From positions 1-36,718 of the forward strand of contig JAUXAN010000026.1 of NCBI GenBank assembly GCA_030619885.1: a DNA stretch of 36,718 bases. Direction: 5' to 3'. The position numbers and the translations under genes are program-made. Below the pieces are notes generated by a model. That model worked only from the letters and a program-made list of their open reading frames with translations, had not been told where the DNA came from and did no database searches. Below are positions 8,474-15,650 of this stretch, in pieces; within the stretch, counting starts at the first letter, position 1, and the number at the start of each line of letters is the position of its first letter. The DNA comes from a bacterium (GTDB lineage: Bacteria; Hydrothermota; DG-26; JAUXAN01).

Positions 8474-9577
8474 TTAATTCAATCTTATCGGCATCAAGAG
8501 GTAGAGGAGTTCTTCGTTCTCTTTCTGTTTCGTCGAAATCATTGTACCAGCTTTATCAGAACTTTTTAGTTGGCAAACTACATCATCACCCTCAATACAT
8601 TTTAGCACGCCTAAAAGATAATTAGCATTGTATCCTATCTCCAGCTCTTCACCTTTATAACTGCAGACGACTTCATCCGATGCCTCTCCAGATTCAGTGG
8701 AGGAAGAGAATAATTTAATGAGATTTTCTTTTAGAGAAAGTTTTATAAGGTGTGTATGTATATCTGAAAAGAGAGAGACCCTGCGTATTGCTGAAATGAA
8801 TTTACCCTTGTTGACTTTTATTATCTTATCATTATCTTTGGGGATAACAGTATTGTAATCTGGATAAGCAGCATCTATCAATCTCGATATTACCACTGTA
8901 TTATTGAAATAAAATCCTATCCTTCCCTCTTCAAATCTTACATCAATTTCAATCTCTGGTGAAATCAATCTGGTGAGTAAGTTAAGAACTTTGGGGGGAA
9001 TTATAACTTCCCTCTTTTCTCTTTTGGGCATATTCAGTTTTCGCAGGAAAGCCAATCTATGTCCATCTGTTGTAACAACCGTCATCTCCTCTCCGGATAT
9101 TTGCCACAGAAGTCCACATAGAGCAGGTCTCGTCTCATCAGTAGAAACTGCAAAAGAAGTCTTGTTTATCAAACGTAAGAGTGTAGCTCCATCGATTTTT
9201 ATTACAGATGCTTCGCCCAATTCTGGAACATCAGGATACTCCTCTTTGCTAATACCCGTCAGCCTGAAAAAACTTTTTTCGCATTCGATAGCAATTACAT
9301 CTTCATCTACCCTCATATAAATTGGAACCTCAGGAAGCTCTCTTATTATATCAACAAATTTTCTTGCTGGAACAGTGATAGACCCTTCTTCCTTTACTTC
9401 AGTCTGAATGGAAGATGAAAAGAAAATATCGAGGTCTGTAGCTGCAAATTTCAATTGGTTCTTCTGTGCTTCGATAAGAAAATTTTGAAGAATTGGAAGG
9501 GTAGTTCGTGGAGGTATTATGTTCAAAACGGATTGTAAAATGTCTGAAACTTCTTCTTTTTTAATTACGAGTCTCAT
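8474..9577 (-). CDS. dnaN: DNA polymerase III subunit beta (sliding clamp)
   Basis: A 367-aa clamp of normal length with three repeated clamp domains. Recognisable segments are the N-terminal 'LQSVLNIIPPRTTLPILQNFLIEA', 'KFAATDLDI', 'VPARKFVDIIRELP', 'FRLTGISKEEYPDVPEL', 'VTTDGHRLAFLR' and the terminal 'LLYLLMPIRL', which ends in the conserved M-P-x-R-L. It forms the ring that tethers polymerase to DNA. The start is ATG 9577 with a good AAAGGAG ribosome site upstream. It lies downstream of dnaA in the same direction across a 218-nt gap that holds the origin elements. recF and gyrB do not follow; the next minus-strand gene is the outer-membrane barrel. Confidence 0.97.
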   Translation of the reverse strand: MRLVIKKEEVSDILQSVLNIIPPRTTLPILQNFLIEAQKNQLKFAATDLDIFFSSSIQTEVKEEGSITVPARKFVDIIRELPEVPIYMRVDEDVIAIECEKSFFRLTGISKEEYPDVPELGEASVIKIDGATLLRLINKTSFAVSTDETRPALCGLLWQISGEEMTVVTTDGHRLAFLRKLNMPKREKREVIIPPKVLNLLTRLISPEIEIDVRFEEGRIGFYFNNTVVISRLIDAAYPDYNTVIPKDNDKIIKVNKGKFISAIRRVSLFSDIHTHLIKLSLKENLIKLFSSSTESGEASDEVVCSYKGEELEIGYNANYLLGVLKCIEGDDVVCQLKSSDKAGTMISTKQKENEELLYLLMPIRLN

Positions 9578-9600
9578 TTCTTCTCCTTTCTTTGTTATTC

Positions 9601-9804
9601 ACATATAGATACTTATACTATATAACTTATACTTATAGTAGATGTAGTAGGGGGATTGAAAAAGTGGATAAGAAGCGCGTTCTAATGTATGGAGTGAGAT
9701 ATGACTCCACTCTCTTTGTGGATAAACTGTTAAGAAAAACTCACTTATCCACATAACAGTAATTTTCCCCCATTAATACCAGTGCTATTCACCACTTATC
9801 CACA
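9601..9804. other. Putative oriC: DnaA boxes, DnaA-trio and AT-rich unwinding region
   Basis: The dnaA-dnaN gap holds three perfect DnaA boxes: TTATCCACA at 9745-9753 and 9796-9804 on the plus strand and 9717-9725 on the minus strand. A one-mismatch box (TTATCCACT, minus) lies at 9663-9671. Reading the minus strand from that last box: 12 nt ending in CCCC, then CTACTACATCTACTA (9650-9636), then an AT-rich stretch with three ACTTATA words on the plus strand (9611, 9625, 9631). Box, C/G cluster, trio repeats and AT-rich DNA match the known order of the bacterial basal unwinding system. The box at 9796 overlaps the dnaA stop codon. Confidence 0.82.
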
Positions 9805-11100
9805 TAACGAATTTGTAATCCTTTCAATTATCTCATTCAAATTTCCGTCTTTTCTTATCAATCTCTCAATCTTCCCATATGCGTGAATGATAGTAGTATG
9901 ATCTTTACCTCCAAATTTTGCACCTATCTCCTTGAGTGACTGATTAGTCAATTCTCTCGCAAGATACATTGCCAATTGTCGTGGCAGCACGACCGAAGCA
10001 CTCCTTCTTTTTCCTCTTATAGCATCTTCCGATAAATTATAATATAGAGATACGCTCTTTACAATATCGTCTATCGTTACGCGCTTTTGTGTTCCTATAA
10101 TATCCTTGAGAACATCCTTGGATAGCTCTAAATCCACATCTACATTATCACAGGAAGCGCATGCAAGTAACCTGATCAAACATCCTTCAAGTTCTCTAAC
10201 ATTTGATTTGACATTACTGGCGATATAGAAAATCACATCATCAGGAATAAGAATATCATCGAGTTCAGCCTTTTTTCTTAATATTGCTATTCTGGTCTCT
10301 AAATTTGGAGGCTGGAGGTCAACCACCAATCCCCATTGAAATCTTGAAATTAATCTATCTTCTAAATCTGGTATCTCCTTCGGGGCTCTATCAGATGTTA
10401 CAACTATCTGTTTCCCTCCATTATGAAGAGAGTTGAATGTATGAAATATCTCTTCCTGTAAACCTTCTTTATTTGTAAGAAAATGAATATCATCTATGAG
10501 CAACACATCTCTCTTCCTATATTTATCTTTGAACTCTATAGTAGTTCTGTTCTTGATCGCTGATATCATCTCGTTCATAAAATTTTCTGTTGGAACATAA
10601 TATACCTTATAAGAAGGTCGTCTCTTTTTTACATAATTACCTATCGCCTGCATGAGATGTGTTTTACCAAGTCCGACACCTCCGTAGATGAATAATGGGT
10701 TATAAACCTTCGAAGGGGCATCGGATACTGCCTTCGCTGCTGCATGGGCAAACTTGTTACTTTCTCCGATAACAAAAGTTTCAAAAGTATATCTTTTATG
10801 AAGATTACACTCATTCTCATAGAACTCTTCATCCCGCCCGCTCACCTTTTCTTTATCTTCTTTTGGTATGAACTTTACTTTCAAATCTGTGCCAAAGACA
10901 TTCTGCATGGCATCTCTGATAGCAGGCATATACTTGCCCTGAATGAAATCAGCAAAGAAAGCAGAAGGAACTTTTACAGAGAGTAGATTATTCTCAATCT
11001 GCACTGCCTCAGTTTTTGACAGCCAGTTCACATAGAGATGCTCATCTATATTATCTCTGATATAAAGCAGAGCCTTTTGCCATGTATCGTTTAATGTCAT
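9796..11100 (-). CDS. dnaA: Chromosomal replication initiator protein DnaA
   Basis: A 434-aa initiator ATPase. Domain I (about 1-78) begins 'TWQKALLYIRDNIDEHLYVNWL'. The linker domain II is short (about 79-103). Domain III starts 'YTFETFVIGESNKFAHAAA' and has Walker A GGVGLGKT (140-147), Walker B 'VLLIDDIHFL' and sensor segments. Domain IV ends with the DNA-binding signature 'LKEIGAKFGGKDHTTIIHA', which reads DnaA boxes. The start is ATG 11100 with a GGGTGAG-type ribosome site. It is transcribed toward dnaN. The upstream region has a strong promoter and three good DnaA boxes between promoter and gene, which suggests self-repression. The short domain II makes it slightly smaller than E. coli DnaA. 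Confidence 0.98.
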   Translation of the reverse strand: MTLNDTWQKALLYIRDNIDEHLYVNWLSKTEAVQIENNLLSVKVPSAFFADFIQGKYMPAIRDAMQNVFGTDLKVKFIPKEDKEKVSGRDEEFYENECNLHKRYTFETFVIGESNKFAHAAAKAVSDAPSKVYNPLFIYGGVGLGKTHLMQAIGNYVKKRRPSYKVYYVPTENFMNEMISAIKNRTTIEFKDKYRKRDVLLIDDIHFLTNKEGLQEEIFHTFNSLHNGGKQIVVTSDRAPKEIPDLEDRLISRFQWGLVVDLQPPNLETRIAILRKKAELDDILIPDDVIFYIASNVKSNVRELEGCLIRLLACASCDNVDVDLELSKDVLKDIIGTQKRVTIDDIVKSVSLYYNLSEDAIRGKRRSASVVLPRQLAMYLARELTNQSLKEIGAKFGGKDHTTIIHAYGKIERLIRKDGNLNEIIERITNSLCG

Positions 11101-11132
11101 CTCACCCTTCCATACCGATCCACACGGACAAA

Positions 11133-11283
11133 CTATTCACACACTAAGTGCCGATAGTTCAACGACAAACAAAGGTGCTCCTCAACTTATTCACAGAGTT
11201 ATCCACACTCCACATCTTCCGTAACTCGTTGATAATCAAAGAGGAAATCAAAAACTGAGGGGAAATACGCTTAATTATCCACA
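11133..11283. promoter_or_regulatory. DnaA-box cluster upstream of dnaA
   Basis: Two perfect TTATCCACA boxes (11199-11207, 11275-11283), a TTATTCACA box (11187-11195) and a weaker CTATTCACA (11133-11141), all in the same orientation. They lie between the dnaA promoter and the dnaA start, so they could serve autoregulation and as the second half of a bipartite origin. Confidence 0.82.
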
Positions 11284-11333
11284 TAAGAAAACCATCGAAA
11301 ATTTCGGGTGAAAAGAGAACCTTATCGAATCCA

Positions 11334-11362
11334 ATTCTAACATAATTAAAATTTTTTGTCAA
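11334..11362 (-). promoter_or_regulatory. dnaA promoter
   Basis: On the minus strand, a run of seven T then CTTGACA (the -35 at 11362-11357), 17-nt spacer, TAGAAT (11339-11334). This predicts a leader of roughly 225 nt before ATG 11100, the long exception in a window of short leaders. Confidence 0.8.
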
Positions 11363-11392
11363 GAAAAAAAGTTCAAAATCGAGAAAAAAACC

Positions 11393-11420
11393 TTGATTTT
11401 TATTTTTTTTTTAGTAAAAT
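11393..11420 (+). promoter_or_regulatory. lptF promoter
   Basis: TTGATT (11393-11398), 16-nt spacer made almost wholly of T, TAAAAT (11415-11420), then 8 nt to ATG 11429. The transcript would be leaderless or nearly so. Confidence 0.72.
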
Positions 11421-11428
11421 CTAATGAG

Positions 11429-12670
11429 ATGTTAATTAGAAAATATATTTTAAAGGAACATATTGTTCCTTTTGTAATTGGATTATCTCTTCTCACTTTG
11501 ATTTTGATATTGGACAGGATTTTTGATCTTGTAGACCTCATAATTGGTAAGGGGCTTGGTATCAAGATAGTATTAGAGGTTTTGGTGCTGAGTCTTCCAT
11601 TCATAGTTGCGTTAACTATTCCAATGGCGGTATTGGTCGGAGTAGTGATTGCTTTCGGAAGACTTTCGGAGGACAATGAACTACTTGCTTTAAAATCAAA
11701 TGGAGTCAGTTTTATCTTCTGTTTAATTCCAGTGCTCGTCGCTGCTGCAGTAGTATGTTTAGGTATGATATATTTCAACAACTACATCCTTCCCGAATCG
11801 AATCATCTTGTAAAAAATCTAATGATAAACATTTCAGAAAAACGTCCAACAGTAAAAATAAGAGAGAACATATTTATACCTGATTTTAAAGGTTATAAAG
11901 TGTATATAAGAAGAAAGGATGAGAAGAGATCAAAAATAGAGGGCGTTACTATTTACGAATTAAAAAAGAAGGGAAAACCGAGATTGATTCTTGCTAAAAG
12001 AGGAAACATAGAATTTTCTGCTGGCAAGAAAATTTTCACCATTATTCTTGAAGATGGAGAAATACACGATGTGGATGAAAAAAATCCGGAGCGAAGCATC
12101 TCAATGAAATTCAAACGTCATACTATAAATATACCATTAGATACTGAACTGGTGAGAAAACAGAGGGAATACCGGAGTGATAGGGAGTTGAGTGCAGGGG
12201 CAATGAGAAAGAAAGTCGAATACTTGAAGAAAGAATTGAAAAGAGAAAAAGAAAGACTAAAAAATGCGAGTAGCCCACAGGAACGAACAAATATTGAGAA
12301 ACTCATAAATCTTAAATTGCGTCAGATAAGCAAATATATGGTGGAAATTCACAAAAAAATTTCTATACCTTTTGCGTGTATCATCTTTGTACTCTTAGGT
12401 GCACCTATTGGAATGATGGTAGGAAAAGGAGGAATAGGTATAGGTTTTGGGGTCAGTGTGGGTTTCTTTTTATTATACTATCTATTTTTAGTTAGTGGTG
12501 AAGAACTTGCAGACCGCGGGCTGCTCTCTCCATTCTGGGCGATGTGGCTTCCAAATGTTGTGATGGGTGCAATTGGAGTATACCTGACATACCTTGTAAA
12601 TAAAGACAAAAATATAGAGCCATTAGTTGAGAGACTTCATTCCCTGTCGAGGAGAATATTAAGAAAATGA
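11429..12670 (+). CDS. lptF: LptF-like permease of the lipopolysaccharide transport ABC complex (YjgP/YjgQ family)
   Basis: A 413-aa inner-membrane protein, one of the two half-permeases that with LptB ATPase extract lipopolysaccharide from the inner membrane. N-terminal 'LIRKYILKEHIVPFVIGLSLLTLILILDRIFDLVDLIIGKG' and 'NELLALKSNGVS' are family hallmarks. There are three N-terminal and three C-terminal TM segments around a periplasmic beta-jellyroll region. A basic, helical insertion at about 255-310 ('KKVEYLKKELKREKERLKNA') lies before the last TM group and lengthens the protein. The upstream in-frame codons from 11393 lie in the promoter, so ATG 11429 is chosen. The last 4 nt overlap lptG (ATGA). 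Confidence 0.92.
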   Translation: MLIRKYILKEHIVPFVIGLSLLTLILILDRIFDLVDLIIGKGLGIKIVLEVLVLSLPFIVALTIPMAVLVGVVIAFGRLSEDNELLALKSNGVSFIFCLIPVLVAAAVVCLGMIYFNNYILPESNHLVKNLMINISEKRPTVKIRENIFIPDFKGYKVYIRRKDEKRSKIEGVTIYELKKKGKPRLILAKRGNIEFSAGKKIFTIILEDGEIHDVDEKNPERSISMKFKRHTINIPLDTELVRKQREYRSDRELSAGAMRKKVEYLKKELKREKERLKNASSPQERTNIEKLINLKLRQISKYMVEIHKKISIPFACIIFVLLGAPIGMMVGKGGIGIGFGVSVGFFLLYYLFLVSGEELADRGLLSPFWAMWLPNVVMGAIGVYLTYLVNKDKNIEPLVERLHSLSRRILRK

Positions 12671-13752
12671 GTCTACTTGATAGATATATTGTATCCGACT
12701 TTTTAAAATTTCTGTTTTTAAGTTTATTGGCAATTGTAATTATATTTGTTGTGGTAGACCTGTTTGAAGATCTGGACAAGTTCATAGACAGAAAAGTGAG
12801 TGTTATGAGTGTGGTAGAATTTTATCTGTATGAGATCCCGAATATAGTGATATTGATAACACCTGTAGCACTCATAGTATCCTGTTTTCTCTCTTTGGGG
12901 ACACTTTCACGGCACAACGAACTGCTTGCTATGCGTTCAAGCGGTGTATCACTTTTCAGAATTCTCATTCCCCTGTTTATAATTGGCATCGTAGTCAGTG
13001 CTGGAGTTTTAATAATGGATGAACTCCTCATTCCATATACCAATCAAAAAAAACAAACTGTAAAAAGAGTAAAGATAGACAAAAAGCCGAAAATAAATTA
13101 TGAAAGAAGGTGGAATTTATATTACGCAGGTGAAGGGAATAGGTTCTACTTTATAGGTTTCTTTGATGCAAGAAAGAAGATCGTCAGGGATATTATGATT
13201 TCAGAATATACAGCTGACTGGAAACTCTCGCAAAGATTGGATGCAAAGAACGGTTACTGGTCAGATAGTGTATGGTGTTTCAGAGATGCTGTTGTCACAA
13301 AGTTTATACCAGGAGGAGAACAAGTGTCAGAACATTTCAAAGAGTTGAAGATGCCTCAGATAAAAGAAGTTCCCGAAGACTTTTCCAAACCTCAGAAATT
13401 TCCTGAGGGAATGAATTTTCTTGAATTGAAAAAATATTCGATGAGATTAAAAAGGAGTGGAGGGAATTATATTAAATATTTAGTAGAACTACATTACAAA
13501 CTATCATTTCCATTCACGAGTTTTATAATCATCTTATTTGGTGCACCTTTGGCGGCAAATTTAAGGAAGACAGGATTTGCTATAAGTTTTACGGCGAGTC
13601 TGACTATATGCTTTGTATACTGGGGTGTGATACAGATATTTCGATCTTTTGGACAGAATGGGGTTTTGCCTCCCAGTATATCTTTGTGGATTCCAAACAT
13701 AATATTCTTATCCGGTGGGATTTACTTATTATACACAACAGCAAAGAAATAG
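12667..13752 (+). CDS. lptG: LptG-like permease of the lipopolysaccharide transport complex
   Basis: A 361-aa partner of the preceding LptF. N-terminal 'LLDRYIVSDFLKFLFLSLLAIVIIFVVVDLFEDLDKFID' is typical of LptG; 'NELLAMRSSGVSLFRI' is the coupling-helix region that contacts the LptB ATPase. There are six predicted TM segments with a periplasmic middle domain and a C-terminal 'PFTSFIIILFGAPLAANLRKTG'. It overlaps lptF by 4 nt. lptB, lptA and lptC are not in the window. The stop codon overlaps the 3' end of the convergent tRNA-Thr gene by 2 nt, and no terminator separates them. Confidence 0.92.
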   Translation: MSLLDRYIVSDFLKFLFLSLLAIVIIFVVVDLFEDLDKFIDRKVSVMSVVEFYLYEIPNIVILITPVALIVSCFLSLGTLSRHNELLAMRSSGVSLFRILIPLFIIGIVVSAGVLIMDELLIPYTNQKKQTVKRVKIDKKPKINYERRWNLYYAGEGNRFYFIGFFDARKKIVRDIMISEYTADWKLSQRLDAKNGYWSDSVWCFRDAVVTKFIPGGEQVSEHFKELKMPQIKEVPEDFSKPQKFPEGMNFLELKKYSMRLKRSGGNYIKYLVELHYKLSFPFTSFIIILFGAPLAANLRKTGFAISFTASLTICFVYWGVIQIFRSFGQNGVLPPSISLWIPNIIFLSGGIYLLYTTAKK

Positions 13753-13822
13753 CCGACGACCCGATTTGAACGGGTGACCTGCGGTTTACGAAACCGCTGC
13801 TCTACCACTGAGCTACGCCGGC
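13751..13822 (-). tRNA. tRNA-Thr (anticodon CGU)
   Basis: A 72-nt cloverleaf on the minus strand: acceptor GCCGGCG/CGTCGGC with one G-U pair, D arm 'GCTCAGTGGTAGAGC', anticodon stem GCGGT/ACCGC around the loop TTCGTAA (anticodon CGT), T arm with GTTCAAATC. The discriminator is U and no CCA is encoded. Its 3' end overlaps the lptG stop codon. Confidence 0.95.
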
Positions 13823-13831
13823 ATCTTTTGG

Positions 13832-13859
13832 ATTTTACCATCCCACTAATTTTTGTCAA
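13832..13859 (-). promoter_or_regulatory. tRNA-Thr promoter
   Basis: Minus strand: seven T residues, CTTGACA (the -35 at 13859-13854), 16-nt spacer, TAAAAT (13837-13832), then 9 nt to the tRNA 5' end. Confidence 0.85.
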
Positions 13860-13987
13860 GAAAAAAAACCGCAGAGGCGCAGAATTCACAAAGAAAAGGC
13901 AGAATAAAAAAACAATTGAAAAATCTCTGTGTTTCTTCTGTAATCTCAGTGAATTCCCGTACGGGTCTGCAACCGTGTCTTTTTTTC
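13860..13987. repeat. Degenerate dispersed repeat bracketed by two outward promoters
   Basis: This 128-nt segment lies exactly between the -35 boxes of the tRNA-Thr and tRNA-Gly promoters. Its ends are inverted (GAAAAAAA at the left, TTTTTTTC at the right). Inside are 'ccgcagaggcgcaga', 'tctctgtgtttcttctgtaa' and the 10-bp palindrome CCCGTACGGG (13956-13965). The 'gcagaggcgcag' type of word recalls degenerate intergenic repeats common in uncultured bacterial genomes. No credible gene is seen. Confidence 0.6.
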
Positions 13988-14016
13988 TTGACAAAGTATG
14001 AAGAAATTGCAATAAT
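13988..14016 (+). promoter_or_regulatory. tRNA-Gly promoter
   Basis: Seven T, CTTGACA (the -35 at 13988-13993), 17-nt spacer, AATAAT (14011-14016), then 9 nt to the tRNA 5' end at 14026. Confidence 0.87.
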
Positions 14017-14025
14017 GGATTAAAA

Positions 14026-14097
14026 GCGGGAGTAGCTCAGTGGTAGAGCACCACCTTGCCAAGGTGGGAGTCGTGGGTTCAAATCCCATCTCCCGCT
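14026..14097 (+). tRNA. tRNA-Gly (anticodon GCC)
   Basis: A 72-nt cloverleaf: acceptor GCGGGAG/CTCCCGC, D arm 'GCTCAGTGGTAGAGC', anticodon stem CCACC/GGTGG around TTGCCAA (anticodon GCC), T arm GTGGGTTCAAATCCCAT. The discriminator is U and no CCA is encoded. Confidence 0.96.
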
Positions 14098-14194
14098 CTT
14101 TGTCCCCACCCATCCAAAGGGATATGTAAGCCATTTTAAAAATAGGGACATAGATAAGAACTGGGTAGAGTAGTGACGGATGTTATCGTGAGTT

Positions 14195-14267
14195 TGGGCC
14201 CGGAAGGACTTGAACCTCCGACCAACTGATTATGAGTCAGCCGCTCTACCAACTGAGCTACGGGCCC
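14195..14267 (-). tRNA. tRNA with CAU anticodon (elongator Met, or Ile2 if lysidine-modified)
   Basis: A 73-nt cloverleaf on the minus strand: acceptor GGGCCCG/CGGGCCC, D arm 'GCTCAGTTGGTAGAGC', anticodon stem GCTGA/TCAGT around CTCATAA (anticodon CAT), T arm GGAGGTTCAAGTCCTTC, discriminator A, no encoded CCA. The first acceptor pair (G-C) excludes the usual mismatched initiator tRNA. Sequence reading alone does not separate elongator Met from tRNA-Ile2 needing TilS. Confidence 0.93.
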
Positions 14268-14281
14268 CTGCTATTTTTAGT

Positions 14282-14310
14282 AATAGAATAAAAAATTTAC
14301 ATTTTGTCAA
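14282..14310 (-). promoter_or_regulatory. Promoter of the CAU-anticodon tRNA
   Basis: Minus strand: seven T, CTTGACA (the -35 at 14310-14305), then a weak -10 (TCTATT with 17-nt spacing, or TATTCT with 14). Confidence 0.65.
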
Positions 14311-14405
14311 GAAAAAAACACGAGAGTACGGGGTCAGTCCACCAAATTACAAATTACGAGATTGCCACCCCCAAAAGGTCGGGGTCGCAATGACATTCTC
14401 GGCTC
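14311..14405. repeat. Dispersed repeat of the ATTGC...GCAAT type between divergent promoters
   Basis: The core is a nested inverted repeat: CGAGA (14357-14361) with TCTCG (14397-14401), and ATTGC (14361-14365) with GCAAT (14387-14391), with ACCCC/GGGGT inside. The 'GAGATTGCCAC ... TCGCAATGAC' shape matches widespread palindromic intergenic repeats in many bacterial phyla. The segment fills the space between the tRNA and radical SAM -35 boxes. Confidence 0.72.
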
Positions 14406-14432
14406 TTGACATTCCTCAAAAAATCTTATAGA
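14406..14432 (+). promoter_or_regulatory. Promoter of the radical SAM - Nudix pair
   Basis: TTGACA (14406-14411), 15-nt spacer, TATAGA (14427-14432), then 8 nt to a GTG start at 14441. With an alternative -10 (TAGATT, 14429-14434) the spacer is 17. Confidence 0.68.
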
Positions 14433-14440
14433 TTCAAAAA

Positions 14441-15184
14441 GTGGAACCCACTCTTTATGACCCGCTCGAACTATCAAAAGAGATACAAAAAGTAGTGGTT
14501 AAAGGAAACAAAAGAAAATATTATCGCATTCCAAGAGGAGGAATGTGGTACGGAGGTATTGCAACTGGTGACTGTTGCGGTTGTAACCTGCGATGCATTT
14601 TTTGCTGGAGTAATGCACCGAGAGACCATCCCGACAGTATTGGAAAATTTTATTCACCAGAGGATATATTTTTTAAAATTACATCCTGTGCGAAGAAGCA
14701 TAATTACCGCTTATTAAGAGTCAGCGGGAATGAACCCACCTTGAGCAAAGAACATCTATTAAAACTTTTGGAACTCGTTGAAAGGACAGAATACCTATTC
14801 ATATTAGAGACTAACGGAATTTTAATTGATAACAAATTCGCCCGTAGCCTTACAGGATTCAAATCGCTTGAAGTAAGGGTGGCTTTGAAGGGTACTACGC
14901 CAGAAGAGTTTTCGCTTTTAACAGGTGCCGTTCCTGATGGTTTTGAACTTCAGATCGAAGCACTGAAAAATCTTGCGAACAATGGGGTAAAAGCTTTCCC
15001 TGCTGTGATGTTATCATTTTCCTCAAAAGAAAATTTTAGCAAATTAAGGACAAGACTGAGAAAAATCTCCCCTGCATTTGAGAAAAGTATTGATGATGAA
15101 TATGTCATTTTATACCCTCATGTGAAGGAGAGATTAGAGAAGGCAGATATTAAACCTTCAATCGCATATAGTTCAGAAAGATGA
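14441..15184 (+). CDS. Radical SAM protein (MoaA/PflA-like, archaeal-type YGGIATGDC family)
   Basis: A 247-aa protein with the 4Fe-4S/SAM motif CNLRCIFC (CxxxCxxC) near residues 48-55, preceded by '[13 protein letters not shown]' and followed by WSN. The glycine-rich strand '[16 protein letters not shown]' and 'LETNGIL' are the usual SAM-binding elements. The small partial barrel resembles single-domain radical SAM proteins common in archaea; the substrate is unknown. GTG at 14441 is the start because it lies 8 nt after the -10 and I see no Shine-Dalgarno site, which implies a leaderless message. The stop is 1 nt before the Nudix ATG, so the two form an operon. Confidence 0.86.
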   Translation: MEPTLYDPLELSKEIQKVVVKGNKRKYYRIPRGGMWYGGIATGDCCGCNLRCIFCWSNAPRDHPDSIGKFYSPEDIFFKITSCAKKHNYRLLRVSGNEPTLSKEHLLKLLELVERTEYLFILETNGILIDNKFARSLTGFKSLEVRVALKGTTPEEFSLLTGAVPDGFELQIEALKNLANNGVKAFPAVMLSFSSKENFSKLRTRLRKISPAFEKSIDDEYVILYPHVKERLEKADIKPSIAYSSER

Positions 15185-15185
15185 T

Positions 15186-15593
15186 ATGAAGGTAAATTCA
15201 GAAACCACGAGACAGCCCCGCCTTACAGTTGACATCATAATCGAATATGGAGATGGGATAATTCTCATAAAAAGAAAGAACCCCCCTTATGGATGGGCAA
15301 TCCCTGGCGGATTCGTGGATTACGGCGAAACCGTAGAAGAATCTGCAAAAAGAGAAGCGAAGGAGGAAACATCTTTAGATATTGAAAAATTAAGACAGTT
15401 CAGAGTCTATTCAGATCCGAACAGAGACCCACGTGGTCACACCGTTTCGATCGTTTTCACAGCAAGGGCAACGGGAACACCTAAAGCCTCTGATGATGCC
15501 AAAGAATTGGGAGTATTCAAAAAAGATAACCTCCCAGCAGAGATAGCCTTCGACCATCGAAAGATTTTAAACGATTATTTTCAAGAAAAATAA
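15186..15593 (+). CDS. Nudix hydrolase
   Basis: A 135-aa phosphohydrolase with a near-complete Nudix box, [20 protein letters not shown] followed by ET (Gx5Ex7REUxEE pattern; the usual Gly after EE is Thr). '[12 protein letters not shown]' and '[19 protein letters not shown]' resemble ADP-ribose or 8-oxo-dGTP/NADH-type pyrophosphatases; the 'DPRGH' segment is typical of the ADP-ribose pyrophosphatase-like group. It is probably cotranscribed with the radical SAM gene just upstream (1-nt gap). Its TAA stop lies at the edge of dispersed repeat copy B. Confidence 0.93.
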   Translation: MKVNSETTRQPRLTVDIIIEYGDGIILIKRKNPPYGWAIPGGFVDYGETVEESAKREAKEETSLDIEKLRQFRVYSDPNRDPRGHTVSIVFTARATGTPKASDDAKELGVFKKDNLPAEIAFDHRKILNDYFQEK

Positions 15594-15624
15594 CACGGAG
15601 CACCACGGATGCTGACACGGATAA
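15592..15624 (+). repeat. Dispersed intergenic repeat, copy B
   Basis: The 33 bases match copy A (574-606, opposite strand) except at two positions. It starts within the Nudix stop codon and runs into the hairpin at 15626. Confidence 0.85.
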
Positions 15625-15625
15625 A

Positions 15626-15650
15626 CCCCGCACCAAATCATGGTGCGGGG
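15626..15650. terminator. Strong hairpin between convergent genes
   Basis: A perfect 9-bp GC-rich stem, CCCCGCACC (15626-15634) with GGTGCGGGG (15642-15650), and a 7-nt loop. Neither side has a full T tract (TAAATA on plus, TTTATCC on minus), so it may be a weak bidirectional terminator or a transcript-end stabiliser for the Nudix and acpS operons. Confidence 0.6.

Larger units (their letters stand above)
11101..11428. other. dnaA-lptF divergent intergenic region, with no gene seen
   Basis: A 328-nt gap holding the long dnaA leader with DnaA boxes (11133-11283), the minus-strand dnaA promoter (11334-11362) and the plus-strand lptF promoter (11393-11420). A frame of about 67 codons on the minus strand begins inside the promoter and crosses the DnaA boxes; I take it as non-coding. 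Confidence 0.75.

Noticed and set aside
9691-9708. Hairpin GGAGT/ACTCC between DnaA boxes
   Set aside because: A 5-6 bp stem with an A/T-rich loop is too weak to call a separate element; it is included within the origin region.
11159-11362. Minus-strand frame of about 67 codons upstream of dnaA
   Set aside because: It starts inside the dnaA -35 box and crosses DnaA boxes; it has no ribosome site or recognisable protein features.
11359-11781. 140-codon minus-strand frame opposite lptF
   Set aside because: It is antisense to the conserved LptF N-terminus and is serine/isoleucine-rich low-complexity translation.
13774-14134. Short frames across the tRNA cluster
   Set aside because: They translate tRNA and repeat sequence.
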